A stretch of 64,000 nucleotides of DNA from Epiperipatus broadwayi (GCA_028023455.1 JAQFVV010006273.1:1114001-1178000), one strand, 5' to 3'; shown: positions 22,530 to 36,147, counted from the first letter of the stretch. The notes: generated by a model from the sequence alone, not told the origin. Program-made: numbers and translations.

Positions 22530-24185
22530 TACATTGTTAGTGGTATATGACATAGTGTAGAATACAATGTTTATTTAAAAAAATATATAATTTTTTTTTA
22601 ACTGAAATGAAATGAGTTTACAGATAAGCAAGGATTGCTTATCTAGTATATCATCTAACAAAAAATTAGCACCAATTACCTCTAGTTTATTATAATAACT
22701 TGTACATAAAATATGTATGTAAATGATGACTTTAAGTGCTTCTCCATCATATATTAATTTTAATCGAAATTATTGATATCCAAATTTTTCTTTACCTGTC
22801 AGCCTAAGAGTAAGGTGATGGTGTTGATTAGAATTAAATGCGAGTGCCAGCTATAATTTTAAAGTGTAGCATCCTAACTATTTCAAAAGTACTCTATCTC
22901 CATTATGTATTTGTTACATTCCATAAACATGTGATCATTAGCTATGATGTGTAACTATATTACATGATATAAAATTACCCCATATATCAAATATCAAAGA
23001 TTAACATTGTATACTAGTTAGTAATGATGCATAAAAAAGAAAAAATGGATTCAAAGATTTTAAATTTTGAATAAAATAAAATATTTTAATAATAAAAAAT
23101 AATAGCAAGTACTGAACAAAGTTTGAATATGGTATAAATGAGTATTTTATTAGATAACATATTTAACATATTTAAGAATTCAGTTATTATAAAAACAATT
23201 TTAAAAATAAATAAATAATGTTATACCATATTCTGTCTATAGTTTCCTCAAAATTATTTGTTTTCAGGTTTGAGTTATATATATTAATTCTAATATTTTT
23301 ACGGATAAATGATGATTTCATATTATTATTATTTTCGGGATATTCCGTGTGGTAAAATAGCTAAATAGCTGAAGCGTTCTCTTTCTCAAATCATATGAAT
23401 GCGTGTGAGATTTAGAATCATTTTTATCTTTTTGTTCTCCTTATACTTAAATTCTATTGGTTGAGAAGTTTTAAATTTTATTTTGTCCTCCAATATATAT
23501 CTGTAAAATGTCTAATAATAATAATATATATATAACTACATAATAATAAATTGATTATTGCATAAAATTAAATAAAACTCTTTATCTTTGATTTTTAACT
23601 TTTGAACATAAAAAGAAAAACATACATTCTATTGTAACACAGTCTTTTTAACAGATTTTTTTTTCTTGAACAGGTTTTTTGATTATTTTATGATTCTTTT
23701 CTTTACAGTTCTCTTTGAGTTGTTTTACTTTAACTTTTACTTGACATTTTTTATTTTATATAATTCCCAGTTTTATGCAAAGTATTGAATTATTGATCAG
23801 ATATATATAATTAAGAAAAAGCATTCAAAGATAAGGCTAGGTCATCTCATAGTTCCAAAAGGCTTTCCATCAACAATGTTTTATAGCACAGTACCATCTT
23901 AGTGCATCAGAAAGCTGATACACTGATTTAATTTCCAATAATGTGAAGTTTTTTTTTATAATGCTTTGATAGTATCTTCTTATTCTATTTAGACTATTAA
24001 AAACTCCTTTAACTTCATGAAGTCTTATGATTCAATTATAGAATAAAATTAGTTTGCTGCACATTGATCCAATAAAACAAACAGGAAATTCTTAAGGAAA
24101 CTGCTTTCTTCCATATCATTGATTTACTCTGCTTTTTGAAAGTTTTAGCTTTAAATATTTTCTCAATTCATGATATAATATCACA
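22530..24185. repeat. long direct repeat D, left copy (possible LTR)
   Basis: This matches 27275-27965 and then 33018-33655 in the same orientation. Shared blocks include the ACCAATTAC start near 22670/27417, GCGAGTGCCAG / TGTGAGTGCCAG, CATTATGTA, TTTAACTTTCACTTGACATTTTTT and a terminal TACTCTGCTTTTTGAAA. The pair flanks 3 kb with gag-like coiled coil on the minus strand, so an LTR pair of an old element is a fair reading, although termini and primer site were not found. The left copy has a short AATAATAATAATATATATA run at 23513-23532, where the right copy holds two non-LTR elements. Confidence 0.5.
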
Positions 24186-24928
24186 TCATACAACAAATCC
24201 TCATTTTTTAAATAAACAATTAACTTTACTGTACCTAGCTGTTTTTGAAGAAAAATATAATTATTATATTTAATTGATTTGCAAATCTAATAAAAAACCA
24301 GTCCTCTTTCAAATCAAAAATCTAATTGAATTTTACATTTTCATTTATTCCATGCAAAAATAAAACCATCATATACAATTTTCATAAACTACCTAAAACT
24401 ACATAAATTTCTTAAAGTTGCTAGATTTATCAAAAATTAAAATGCACATTATTTTCCATATTTCATTTCTTAATTTTTAACTCTAATTAATATTTATTTA
24501 CTTCTGAATATTGCGTTATTTAAGATTCTTATTTTTTTAATAAATAAAATATTCATTTATATCAGTAGATTACCCAAGCTTATTTAATTATCAGTTCAAT
24601 TGATAGAATATGTGTAGCTGCACATAACCTCTCCGCCAAAATGGTCATAGTATTTAAATCTTAATCTCTTATTTTAGATCCATTTTTTTGCTCCTTTCAT
24701 TCATCAATCTTTTCAATTATTTTACTTGTCGACCATTATATCTTTACTGGGGATTTTATACCATTTAAATATGGTTGTTCAAGTCAATTAATGCATGTAC
24801 TATGATTCCTTCAATGCTGATTTTAGTTTTTGGGTTGTGGCACTTTATCCAATTATATACTGCTTTTATGTATTATGGCCCCAAAATGAGGAATGTCTTA
24901 CAAAAATCTCTGACTGTTTAACAATTTT

Positions 24929-26640
24929 TTAATATATATTTTTGTTACCATATCTGCCTGACATTATGCTTGTACATAGAATTAGGGATGTCAATGTTAC
25001 TGAACAGAGCTGTCTAGTTATCTTAGAATATAATGGTTTACAGATCACATACTGTTTGAGTTTTTCTAAACTACTGGTGCTTCTACTTTTTCTGGTTTTC
25101 CAGTATGATCTAAATATATAGGTGTCATTTACTTTCATATACCCAAATACAGCTTCATTTCTAATTTTCTTTGCTAGCTGACCAGGAATAAAAAAATTTC
25201 TATCTTCTCTGCCTTTTGTTCTGATTTTCAAGCTGATGTTAATGGTATTTAGAAATTAAAATCATTTGCCCTACAGTTTTTCTTTCTGTACTTAATTATT
25301 TTCTCTATTTTAAAGGACATATAGTGATAAAATACTCTTATAATTTGACCTTTCATTAAACCATAGATAGTCAGCACCCATCTAAAAAACTGGATGTAGA
25401 TTTTAGCATTTCCCAATCAAATTTCTTGCATGATCTGATACTGCCCCTTTCCTCAAACTTCGTCTGTTCAAAAAGGGATTAAAATGGACATTCTAATGTG
25501 AGTTTTTAAATTAATGAGTTCTACTATTTTATATAGGGGCTTTGGAAGTAATTATATTCCACTGCTATTTGCTCTTTTTATCTCATCTGGCTCAGCTGGA
25601 TATAACTTTCTAGATTACTCAACTATTCCCTTAATGTTTCATCTGTATCATTTTTGAAAAATTGTACCTTTAAAATTGATTAATACTACTGCAAATGTTG
25701 ATTTTTCAAACTTATCCTGTTTCTATTGCATCACTGTTATAAATTTTCTTTGGCCTAGTTTATTTGTCCTTTTTCTCACACCCCCTCCTGGTATTCTTTA
25801 AACCAATTCTGAATATCTCCTTTCATTTTTGCATAATTGATCTTTATTTTATTTATTGTGCTAGGCACCTCTTTCTGAATTTATCAGATAGTGATTATCC
25901 AACATTGATTCTTTTCATCTTCTGATACAATATTCTCAACTCATTCTTCATTTTCTTTTTTCAACTTTTCTTTAAATTTCAATTTCTAACCTTTTAAGTC
26001 CTGCATATTTTCTTAACTTCACTTTTATTATTATTGACAAACCTTTAACAATTATCTTTAAATCAGTACATATCCTGCTTTCTAAAGTTTCTATCTTCTG
26101 CTCCATATGTTTTTGTACTCATAATGGCAATTCTTTTTTGATGTTTTTTAGGTCTTGTACATAATTTTGAGTTGCTTAGATAACCTCAAACCTTTCCTGC
26201 ACTGTACTATGATTTTCTTCATTTTTTTTCCAAGGTTTCTGGTAATCTTAAATTATTTCTCTGTATTTTTTCCATGATTTTTAATTTTTTGTCTCAATCT
26301 CTTCAAATTTTGGCTTCACTTTCCTATTACTTTCCTCCCATGGTTTTTTTAATATTCTGTTTCAGTATTTCTTGAAATTTCATATCATTATTCCTATTGC
26401 ATTTTTTGGAATTTTGCATCATGTTTCTGTTGCATATCTTTTATGAATGCACTCAACATTCAAATATCAGCACAACTAGACTTTTCCACTGATTGAATTA
26501 ACTCTTGTATTTTTCTATCTTTTTGCTGTAGTTCTGGATTTGTTGGCTCTCCTTCTCTTACATTGCTGATTCTTCTATATTTCCATTTGTTGCTCCATCT
26601 TTTCTTGAAAATCATTGATTTATTTCATTTTTTTCATTAG
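24929..26640 (-). pseudogene. decayed gag-like coiled-coil region
   Basis: Minus-strand translation of about 26640-25900 gives lysine/glutamate/glutamine-rich helical text broken by stops, for example PELQQKDRKIQELIQSVEKS and FIKDMQQKHDAKFQK. This resembles the coiled-coil Gag of the LTR element at 48084. A better-preserved minus-strand frame of 100 codons at 24929-25231 (starting MKIRTKGREDRNFF) has no recognised domain. Placement between the two D repeats fits the interior of an old minus-strand LTR element. No protease, RT or integrase motif was seen. Confidence 0.35.
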
Positions 26641-26824
26641 GTCTATTAGTAAGAATAAAAAAAAACCTTCTTATATATCAGTTATATTCATACCACTTAA
26701 ACCCCTTCCTAAATGTTTCTGCCTAATTTTCTTCTCTCATCTGCTTTACTATATGTCTTCTTTTCATTTTATGCTGACTATATAAATATGAGTGTGACTT
26801 CTTTTATATATCTATTCATTTTTT

Positions 26825-26882
26825 ATATATTTATTATTATTATTATCATCATCATCAACATCATCATTATTATTATTATTTT
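26825..26882. repeat. interrupted ATT/ATC microsatellite
   Basis: A TTA run passes into CATCATCAT with one AACATC interruption and returns to ATT units. Confidence 0.85.
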
Positions 26883-26927
26883 AAAGTGATTAAACATTAC
26901 AGTGCTCTTCTTTTTATGGTAAATAAC

Positions 26928-27131
26928 TATATAGAGTGTTTAAATAAGCAAATAGTTTATACTTTGTGGCTAATTATGAATCAAAATATATAAAATGCGC
27001 TAACACGCACAAGCACACAAAGCTAAAAACAAATTAATGAATAGATATTAAAATAATATATATTTGCTTTATTTGTTTTTAGCTTTGTGTGCTTGTGCGT
27101 GTTAGCGCATTTTATATATATAGAGTGTTTA
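26928..27131. repeat. perfect 48-bp inverted repeat between 15-bp direct repeats
   Basis: Arms 26987-27034 and 27071-27118 are exact reverse complements over 48 bases, with a 36-base AT-rich loop. The arms contain the GC-richer core ATGCGCTAACACGCACAAGC. A 15-bp string TATATAGAGTGTTTA occurs at 26928-26942 and again at 27117-27131, bracketing the structure. Most other inverted repeats in the window are diverged, so the perfect match suggests a very recent event or active correction. Confidence 0.9.
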
Positions 27132-27274
27132 TAAAGTCTCATATCAGGATGACAAATGTGCAATCTCATCTTTTATCATCCTATCTGGATGCCTGGTGAG
27201 ATGACTTCATTTTGTCATACCAAGTTAAGTAATCAAAACTGGCATCCATAACCCAATCATAATCAGTCCACAAA

Positions 27275-27965
27275 TAGATCATCATTTATAATTGCACATG
27301 ATGCAGGATAGAAAATGATTTTAAAAAATATTTCAAAATTTTCAACAGAAATAAAGTAGTGATTTATAGACAAACAAGCTTTATTTAACTACTACAGTAC
27401 CTATGACAAAATCAATACCAATTACGATTGATAATAAATTTATACATGAAATATATATGCTAGTAGCAAGTTTAATTACTTTCATCATGGATCAACGTTA
27501 ATGGAAATTATTGATACTCAACTTCTTAAACCAACTTTTTACTAGTCAGTCTGAGAATAGTGTGATAATGATGATTTAAATTTACTGTGAGTGCCAGATA
27601 ATCACCACATATTCAGTCTATTTTCACATGTAGTCATTATCCATTATGTAACTAATTATTTAATATTTAATTATCCCACACATCAAATAACAAACTTTAA
27701 TATGCTATACCACTGCTAGTGATTTGAATAAAACAAAATATTTTAACAAAAAAAAAATAATAGTGAATACTAAACCGTATTTAAATATGGCATAAATGGG
27801 CATTTTTATACACATCATTTAAAAATTCAGTTATTAGAGTAATAACTTTATATCAAATTCTATCTAGAATTTTCTTGCAATAATTAGTTATCGCTACCAC
27901 ATACACACATATATATCAAATGTAAAATGTCTAATGAAAAAAAATATATAAGCAAACAAAAAAAA
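27275..27965. repeat. long direct repeat D, right copy, first half
   Basis: This is the partner of 22530-23530. Homology is recognised from about GATAGAAAATG / GAATACAATG onward through CATATATATCAAATGTAAAATGTCTAAT, the block that stands directly before the AAT run in both copies. The second half of this copy resumes at 33018, displaced by the nested non-LTR elements. Confidence 0.55.
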
Positions 27966-28231
27966 TTACACTACAATCTCTTCTAAAATAAAACTACATA
28001 CAAGACTAATTAATAATAATAATAATAATAATTCAATTCAATTCTTTAATTCTTTATTTATTTAATGTACATATCAACAGCATTTAGACAGTTATAGATG
28101 GCACAGTAATTTCATTATCATATACAAATCTAAATAAGCATTAAAAAAACAAAAAAAAATAAAATAATATCAATAAAATAGAAAAACAATAAAATGCACA
28201 AATAAATAAAAAGGCAATATATCAAATGAAA

Positions 28232-28804
28232 TCAAGGATATTTTTTTATGAGGACTTTAGTGAATTGTTTAAAATCCAGATTAAAAACATCATCATTACC
28301 AAAATCTTTGTTATAAGTTCTAGGTAAACGAAATAAAGGGGAAAATGTTAATACATCAGATTTACAAATTTTCAGTTCAAAAATATTGTGAGTACGAGTA
28401 TTATAATTCTGTTTCTTAATACCTAAATTAGAAAGCAAATTAGATACAGAAATATTCTGGGAAATAAATTTATGAAAAAGCTTGAGATCTCTTGTTTTTC
28501 GTCTCAACAGTAAATCAATATAGTGTTCATTACCTAAACTATTCAATTTTGCAAATTTGTCAAAAACAGACTGAATTCTTATGATATCTGTTCTGTTATG
28601 AGGACTCCATATAATTGAACAATACTCCAAAATGGGAAGAACTAAGGATATAAAAAGTTTAATCTTTGTAAATTTATTAAATGCTTTTCCATATCTGTAA
28701 ATAGTTCTTACAATTTTAAGAGATTTATTCACCATAAAATTAATGTGATTATGAAAAGACCCATTATTGGAAAATATTATTCCTAGATCTCTTTGATATA
28801 TCAT
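28232..28804 (-). pseudogene. ORF2 C-terminal (thumb and tail) region
   Basis: An open frame of 190 codons starts in MIYQRDLGIIFSNNGSFHNH and contains LVLPILEYCSIIWSPHNRTD. These are hallmark blocks of the RT thumb and downstream region in Jockey/CR1-like elements (DLGV-F...L-F..H; LEY-S.VWSP). It ends with FTKVLIKKYP and a natural-looking stop at 28232, followed by about 200 bases of 3' UTR. It is in a different frame from the RT core upstream, so at least one frameshift separates them. Confidence 0.8.
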
Positions 28805-28998
28805 TTGTTATAATTTTAGAATCACCAATATAGTAGGAAAGCCTTAAGGTTTCAGATTTTCTAGAGGAAGAGACAATGGAGCACTTATCCATATTTATAT
28901 CTATATAATTACATTCACATCAATTCAAGAAATTATCTATATCACTTTGAAGTAAAAAAACAGTCATTAATAGAATAAATATGCCTAAAAATTTTGCA

Positions 28999-29700
28999 AT
29001 CATCTGCATAACATAGATGATGTGAAAATTTAATGCATGTTTTTAGCATCAATGTATACATTAAATAATAAAGGTGCAAGAACACTGTCTTGAGGCACCC
29101 CAGTGAAGCAATAATATGGTAATGACAATTTATTATTAAACCTCACACAAGACATTCTATCCTTAAGAAAAGAGTCAAACCAATTAATTAATAATTTGGA
29201 AAAACCTAACCTACAAAGCTTCTGAAGAAGAATTTTATGATTAACTCTATCAAAAGCCTTGGACATATCAAAATAAACAACATCTAACCTAGATTGATTC
29301 TCAATTGAGTTTGAAATGTGATCAAAAATAGTTAGCAAATTTGTTTCAATGGACCTATTAGGCAAAAATCCATGCTGCTCTGGTGCCAAAACCTTAGAGA
29401 CATCCAAGATAATTCTATTATATAAACATCTTTCAAATATTTGAGCAACAGTGTGTAGAATTGAAATAGGCCTATAGTCACTTACCAAATCTCTAGATCC
29501 TTTCTTAAAAATAGGAACAACTTTAGCAATTTTAAGGGATGTAGGAAAAGTACCATTTGCTAAAGAGCAATTAAAAATATGCAAAAGAGGAGAAGCAATG
29601 TATTCAGCACATCCTTTATAAATGAAAGCTGGAATATTGTCAAGGCCCACACTAGAATGTAATTTAAGCTGCTTAATAGCAAAAACAACATCAGATTCAA
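28999..29700 (-). pseudogene. ORF2 reverse transcriptase core
   Basis: In order the sequence shows GLDNIPAFIYK, VVPIFKKGSRDLVSDYRPIS, APEQHGFLPNRSIETNLL, motif A VVYFDMSKAFDRVNH, motif B region TGVPQDSVLAPLLFNVYID and, after a frame change, motif C LCYADDCKIF with YADD at 28999-29010. Motif B normally reads GxPQGSxLGPLLF, so two conserved glycines are replaced (QDS, LAP). Together with the frameshift before YADD this should abolish activity. RT copies element RNA at the nicked target. EQHGF-xxxRSTxTNLL and SKAFDxVxH place it with Jockey/CR1-type elements. Confidence 0.85.
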
Positions 29701-30057
29701 TAAATGAATCAAATGTTATCCTTTCTTCAACTAGATCATTATTTGCAGTTAAATTAGTAAAAGACTGAGATTGTTTAAAAAGCTCTGAGAAATAATGAGA
29801 AAAATCATCTGCAGCTAGATTAGAATTATTACTCTGTAATTTTTTTTTTTTTTGTAATACCTAAATCCTTAACCAGAGACCAAAATTGCAAAGGATTATC
29901 AGAAATATGACTTTCAGTGTTTTGTATAAATTTTTGAAAATCTCTATGATATATAATCTTTGACAATCTTCTATAATTAATAAAATTGTTATAATAATTT
30001 AAGTTCTTAGTTTTCCAATATTTACGATGATGAAATGATTTTCTTTTAATAATTTCT

Positions 30058-31050
30058 TTAAGAGAAACAAAACCAGAGAGGAAAATGGTTAGTTAAAATT
30101 TTTTCCTTAGGAATGTATTTGTCAATTAGTTCACTAAATGATTGTTCAAAAAACTTCATACAGAAATCTACATCAGATGAAGAATACAAATTTTTCCAGT
30201 TAAAATTAGACAATTGTAAACAAAGACCCAAATAATTTCCTTTTTTGTAGTTTCTTTTCATAATTTTAAAAGGACAAAGTCTATTAAATTTAATATTAAT
30301 ATAAAATTCTAAGGGAGGATGATGCAAATCAATGGAAAAAGGAAGAGAAGAAGTAGTTAAACATTCAATTGTAGGAAAATTACTAAGAATATAATCCAAT
30401 GTGTGATCATTGAAATTGGTGTATGGATTAAATTGTTTTAAATTTAACAAATTGCAAAACCGAATCATTCTCAATGCTTTAGGTGAAAAGGAGACTGAAT
30501 CTATGATAGTAGTACCTGAATATAAATCAGGAATATTAAAATCACCAGTAATAACTATATATGATTCATATTTGATTAAAAAATCTTCAAGAATAGAAAG
30601 AAACTCATTAAACTCTAAAAAGGATAATGTTGGCTTTATGTAGATAGTACCCAAAAGAACCTTGACACTATTTTTCAAACATATTTCACACCATGTAGCT
30701 TCACAAGATGATGATGAAATAGGAATATACTTATGTATAAAATTACATTTAAAAGCAATGAGCATGCCTCCACCTTTGGAAGCAACATCAGAAGATCTAT
30801 CTGTTCGAAGTACTTTATATCTATTGTCCATAAAAATATCATCTGAAATGTGTTGAGTAAGCCAAGTTTCTGAAATAAAAACAATATCAAAATTTTCAGA
30901 ACTGAAGAATTGCTTAATTTTTGCAGTCTTAGTTCTCATCCCACGAATGTTTATATAAAAACAATAAACTCCAAACATAATATCAAAAAATATATAAAAA
31001 CAAACAATAATCAAGAGAAAAAAAATGTTAATAAAGGATGATATGGGCAA
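30058..31050 (-). pseudogene. ORF2 N-terminal APE-type endonuclease
   Basis: The 330-codon frame contains the AP-endonuclease-like motifs in order. These are CFYINIRGMRTK (N-containing first motif), FISETWL (catalytic E), KGGGMLIAF, YIVITGDFNIPD (D and N), HTLDYILSN and SIDLHHPPLEF at the position of the SDHxP motif. This domain cuts the target to prime reverse transcription. A hydrophobic stretch right after the first methionine (SFINIFFLLIIVCFYIFF) is probably leader translated by chance, since conserved sequence starts at VYCFYINIRG. The frame shifts at 30058. The following sequence (FHHRKYWKTK..., FWSLVKDLG) is the expected linker in another frame. Confidence 0.85.
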
Positions 31051-31070
31051 AAGAAATTAATCAGAAAATA

Positions 31071-32196
31071 TTAATGAACTAGCAAAGAGCCATAAAAAAA
31101 TTTTAATGCAGTACCGCAAGACCATAAATGACTCGAAATAAACTCCAAATGCTTATGTTTGGGAATTGAAACAAAAAAACTACTAATATTAGAATTAAAC
31201 ATATTAATCTTAATACATATGACTTTAATCTGAAGTTTGTCTTCCAAAAATCTCTGTACATCAGAAGAATTAGCATCTACTGGCAAATTTGAAACCAAAT
31301 ATTTATATTTATTATTATCCTTAATTAATAATGAACCGTTACTATTATTAGGACTTCTATAAGAAATTAGATCTTTAAACCTAAGTTTTTTACTATCTTT
31401 AGAAATATCCTGTCCAAAATTAGAAGAATAATTATTAAATTTTTTATTAAAAAATTTATTTGAATTTAGTCTAAAATTATGGCGTAAACTATCCTGTTTG
31501 CCAAGCTGCCTAACTGATAATTTTCTATTAGAAAATTGCTGAAAAGGAGAAGAGGTATTAGAAGAATATATTGATGAAACAGAATTAGAAGGCCACCATT
31601 TATAAGATACATTAGAATTATTAGGACCTCTATAAGAAATTGGACCTTTAAGCCCAAGTTCTTCATTCTCTTTAGAAATATTCTGCCCAAAATCATTTTT
31701 TCTTTTAATGTGTTTCTTGAAAAGCAAAACATCCCTATGATTTATATAAGAACCTAAACCTTTCACTCCAGTATCATAACAAGTTTTATCTTTCTCAACA
31801 AATGATTGAAACATCTGAACCAGTATTATTGTGTACAACATTTTTTATATTATTGTAACTCTTGCTATCATATAAACTAATATTATTACTAGTAACATGC
31901 TTTTCATGATATGTATTATGAAAGTTTTTATTGTAAAATATTCTGGTTTTATGTGAACTCACTTTGGAAAAACAAGTTGACTTGACAGAAGGAAGAAAGC
32001 ATTGAATACCTTTGCTAAAATTAGAAGAACAATTCAATGATTTATTACAAAGTTGAGACATCTTAATAATTAGAGAATGAATTTGTGTCATAGAATAAGA
32101 TTGTAAAACCTCTAAAGTAAAATGTTCAGGTTGTGAAATGATATCATTAAGACATTTATCCATGCAGTTTAAATCAACAGAAAAAGATTCAAACAT
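31071..32196 (-). pseudogene. ORF1 protein with C-terminal RRM/RNA-binding-like domain
   Basis: Two minus-strand frames overlap near 31795-31841: 31795-32196 (from MFESFSVDLN) and 31071-31841. The N-terminal half is serine/asparagine-rich with LCNKSLNCSSNF. The C-terminal half holds KYLVSNLPVDANSSDVQRFL, IKVICIKINMFNSNISSFFV and ending HLWSCGTALKFFYG. ORF1 proteins of CR1/Jockey-like elements commonly end in such a domain (FVSRLxPDTxxxDVxxFL...YSSFxV...WPxGVxVRxF), used in RNP formation. One frameshift splits it. Two near-identical segments (SYRGPNNSN and SYRSPNNSN) show an internal duplication. Confidence 0.75.
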
Positions 32197-32213
32197 TCCT
32201 GTGGATGCAATAG

Positions 32214-33655
<1,442 letters not shown>

Positions 33656-34865
33656 TTATTATTTAATCTTTTTTTTAATTATGAAAAGTTTAAAAATAAT
33701 TAGGTACATTAGTTATTATTTAAAATAATATTGTAATAGTTATATTTATTGAATACTATATAAAGCTATTTCTTTTACTTTGTATAGAAATGTAATATTT
33801 TTTATATGCTGTACAGTACTAACATCTATCTTTTTCACATTCTACTCTTAAGGTTAAATATAGTTAAGACCCTAGATACAGAAAATTAGAGTGAAAGTAT
33901 GAAAAAAAAAGCTCCTAGAAAAACACTATGTAAGTTCTTGATGTTAAACAATGTCTCAACAGCCAGAAATCAGAACACATCTAGTCTTCTGAATATCATT
34001 TAAAAAAACCAATTTGAAGATAGTTATAGTTATAATTTTATTTATTATTTTAAACTAATCAATAATCTTCAAAGACTGCTCCCTTTCCTGAAGTATAATT
34101 AAACATTTCTTTTTTATTACATCGTATTAAATTACAAATTATTTCACTCCAAAAGTTGAATCATTTCTATTTAGTTCAGTTTTTATCTGCCTATTCTTGC
34201 TTAATCATCTGAAGATGTTATAAGAAACGCATGCTTGTTTAACTGATGCTACTTGAGGTTTGCTAATAAAATAGCTTTTAAACATGTCTCAGGTTAAATA
34301 GTAAGTATCCATTGCTTTAAGGTTTAAACCATAGTTATAAAAAAAAATCAAATAAATATACTTTTTAAATAAATTATATTACTACTTGCAATTCTTTTTA
34401 TTTTAAAATTGTTATTTTCCTAGGTCAAAATATTGTGTGCAGAATGACGATTACGAAAATTCAAACATTTTAAATCCATTTCTTAATTTTAATAAACTAC
34501 AAAGCAACTACAATCAAGTTCTTTTTTTTTCATAAAACAACAGCTTATTTGTAAAGTACCAATAATGATCAATATTCTCAATGTGGCAACGGTTATTTAA
34601 TTTTAGAAACAAACGATTTGAAAATGATTACAGTCTAGGCTATGAAATATATAGTCGAAAACACAACTATTCAAGGCCCATAAGTAAGATTTAGTATTTT
34701 GTTTTATAATAAAATTAAAATTTTAAAGTAGCAGTATTTCAAATAATAAAAATTTTATTATTAGAAAGCATTGATTGAAAATACACAAACATATATATGT
34801 ATATCTCTATGTTCACTCTTTTAAAATTATTGCAAGCATATTTATGAATCCAACAATAATAGTAG
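33656..34865. other. AT-rich spacer, no gene seen
   Basis: Homology to the left D copy fades out here. Otherwise this is plain AT-rich sequence with stops in all frames and no element terminus. Confidence 0.4.
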
Positions 34866-34869
34866 CTGT

Positions 34870-34970
34870 CAAGCGTTGTTAGCTGAGAGGTCAGCGCAGC
34901 CGCTTGCAAGCAAGCAGTTGGTTGCAGATGGTTGTTGCGGGTTTTGCCTCCTGGCCAATGCTATGACAAT
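34870..34970 (+). mobile_element. tRNA-derived SINE (family 1), copy 2, diverged
   Basis: The head GTTAGCTGAGAGGTCAGCGC with A box at 34879-34890 aligns with the copy at 61268. The B-box position at 34939-34951 has decayed to GGGTTTTGCCTCC. The body ends GGCCAATGCTATGACA as in the other copies. It has no A tail. Instead it runs straight into a LINE 3' end in the opposite orientation. Confidence 0.75.
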
Positions 34971-35350
34971 GCTATTCATAATCATTTTCCATTCCACGAT
35001 GAAGGTCTCACCAACTTTAATCCAGTTTCTCTGGTCTCTAGCCTCTCTTCTCCAAATGAGCCAGCATACTTCCTTATTTCATCAATCAATCTCACATATC
35101 TCATTCTAGATCTTTTACAATCTCCTTGGAATACAGTTTTAAGATGACAACGGTCTATCTTTTATCATCTTTTTTAGTAGCATGCGCATCGCAATTCTAT
35201 TTCAATCCCTTAATTTTTTTCAATAATGCTTGTTTGTTCTTTCACCTGTAAATTTCGTTTTTAATCTCCTTTTGTTACTCATAACATACATTTCTTTAAA
35301 CTTTTTTAATTGGTCTAAGTCTCTGCATTATTATTACAAATATAATTAAA
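34971..35350 (-). pseudogene. 3' end of RTE/CR1-like LINE (same family as 16690-19440)
   Basis: Minus-strand translation gives ...REARDQRNWIKVGETFIVEWK, the W-x-x-GE-x-F-x-x-W tail typical of the C-terminus of this LINE group. It matches the corresponding block near 16770-16830. Upstream sequence (plus-strand 35120-35350) is frame-broken. The LINE end points toward the SINE at 34870, so the two elements are tail-to-tail. Confidence 0.5.
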
Positions 35351-35609
35351 TCAATAAACCTTGTAAAAATGCTTTCAACAACAACAACAACAAAAAACAT
35401 CTTCCATAGCATCAACTTTCTAATAATTAAGTTGTCCATCATTAGATCTAAAAATATATGTAAAAAAATGTGTATTAAAAAGCCTGTTACTAAAAATGAC
35501 TTATTGTACTGAATACACCATTATAACACTTTCTGATTTAGTTATATATATATATGCTAAAATAATAAATTGTTATTGTGAATGTTTGATTGTTAAATCA
35601 GTTTGTATT

Positions 35610-36147
35610 ACAATATATATATAATGGTCCAGTTTTTTCCACCAGAAGAGGGGAAACTCATCAAATTACAGTCGGACATGGGGTCTTCAGGTAGAATGCT
35701 GTGATTGACATGATGAAGTACCTAACCAATAATCATGTCTACCTCAAATGGGCTAGGTCTATGTATAATCATTAAATTCAGACACAATTTAGGCTAGTTC
35801 ATCTGTATCTTACCCCTCTTTCGGATCCCATTATGTGTCAAAATTCAAACCCAGGGAGAATGGTGCCCTCAGCTCTCTTCAGGGTTGAATTTATTCTATA
35901 CAGCAACCACTGCACCACTGTGTAGATATGAGAGACTCCTCTAATCATACTATTATGTTATGATGTAAAAAAATATGTGGGTGGCAGTGCATATATATCT
36001 GGTTATGACTTGATGGAAGGATAGATGGATAAATAATTCTGACAAACTGGAGACCATTTAATAAAAATCAATGGAACAAGATTTATTTGACTAACAAAAT
36101 GAAAATTCCAGAGTCTCTTAACATGATGAATGAGAATATATATATAT
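35610..36147. repeat. long repeat E, copy 1, left part with SINE head
   Basis: This matches 45370-45940: AGGATGCTGTG..GATGAAGTACCTAACCAAT, TTAGTTCATCTGTATCT, GATCCCATTATG, TTCAAACCCAGGGAGAAT and, further right, GATGGATAAATAATTCTGACAAACT and TGACTAACAAAATGAAAATTCC. It ends in the TA tract that carries the Penelope-like insertion. A tRNA-like minus-strand SINE lies within it. Confidence 0.75.
35640..35932 (-). mobile_element. tRNA-derived SINE (family 2), copy 1
   Basis: On the minus strand TGGTGCAGTGGTTGC (complement of about 35905-35919) is a good A box. CCTGGGTTTGAATTTT (complement of about 35842-35856) is at the B-box distance, about 55 bases downstream. A body of about 200 bases follows. 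The same layout occurs at 45390-45660, where the A box reads GTACAGTGGTTGC. Confidence 0.6.

Larger units (their letters stand above)
28033..32216 (-). mobile_element. Jockey/CR1-like non-LTR retrotransposon, nearly full length
   Basis: About 4.2 kb with two minus-strand coding regions: ORF1 (31071-32196) and ORF2 with APE endonuclease and RT (28232-31050). In element orientation the 3' end reads GAATTGAATTGAATT followed by ATT units (28012-28032). The 5' end abuts a long ATT array (32217-32461). ORF1 and ORF2 are only about 20 bases apart. A few frameshifts and stops break both, but all catalytic regions are recognisable, so decay is moderate. It lies inside AAT repeats within direct repeat D. 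Confidence 0.8.
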
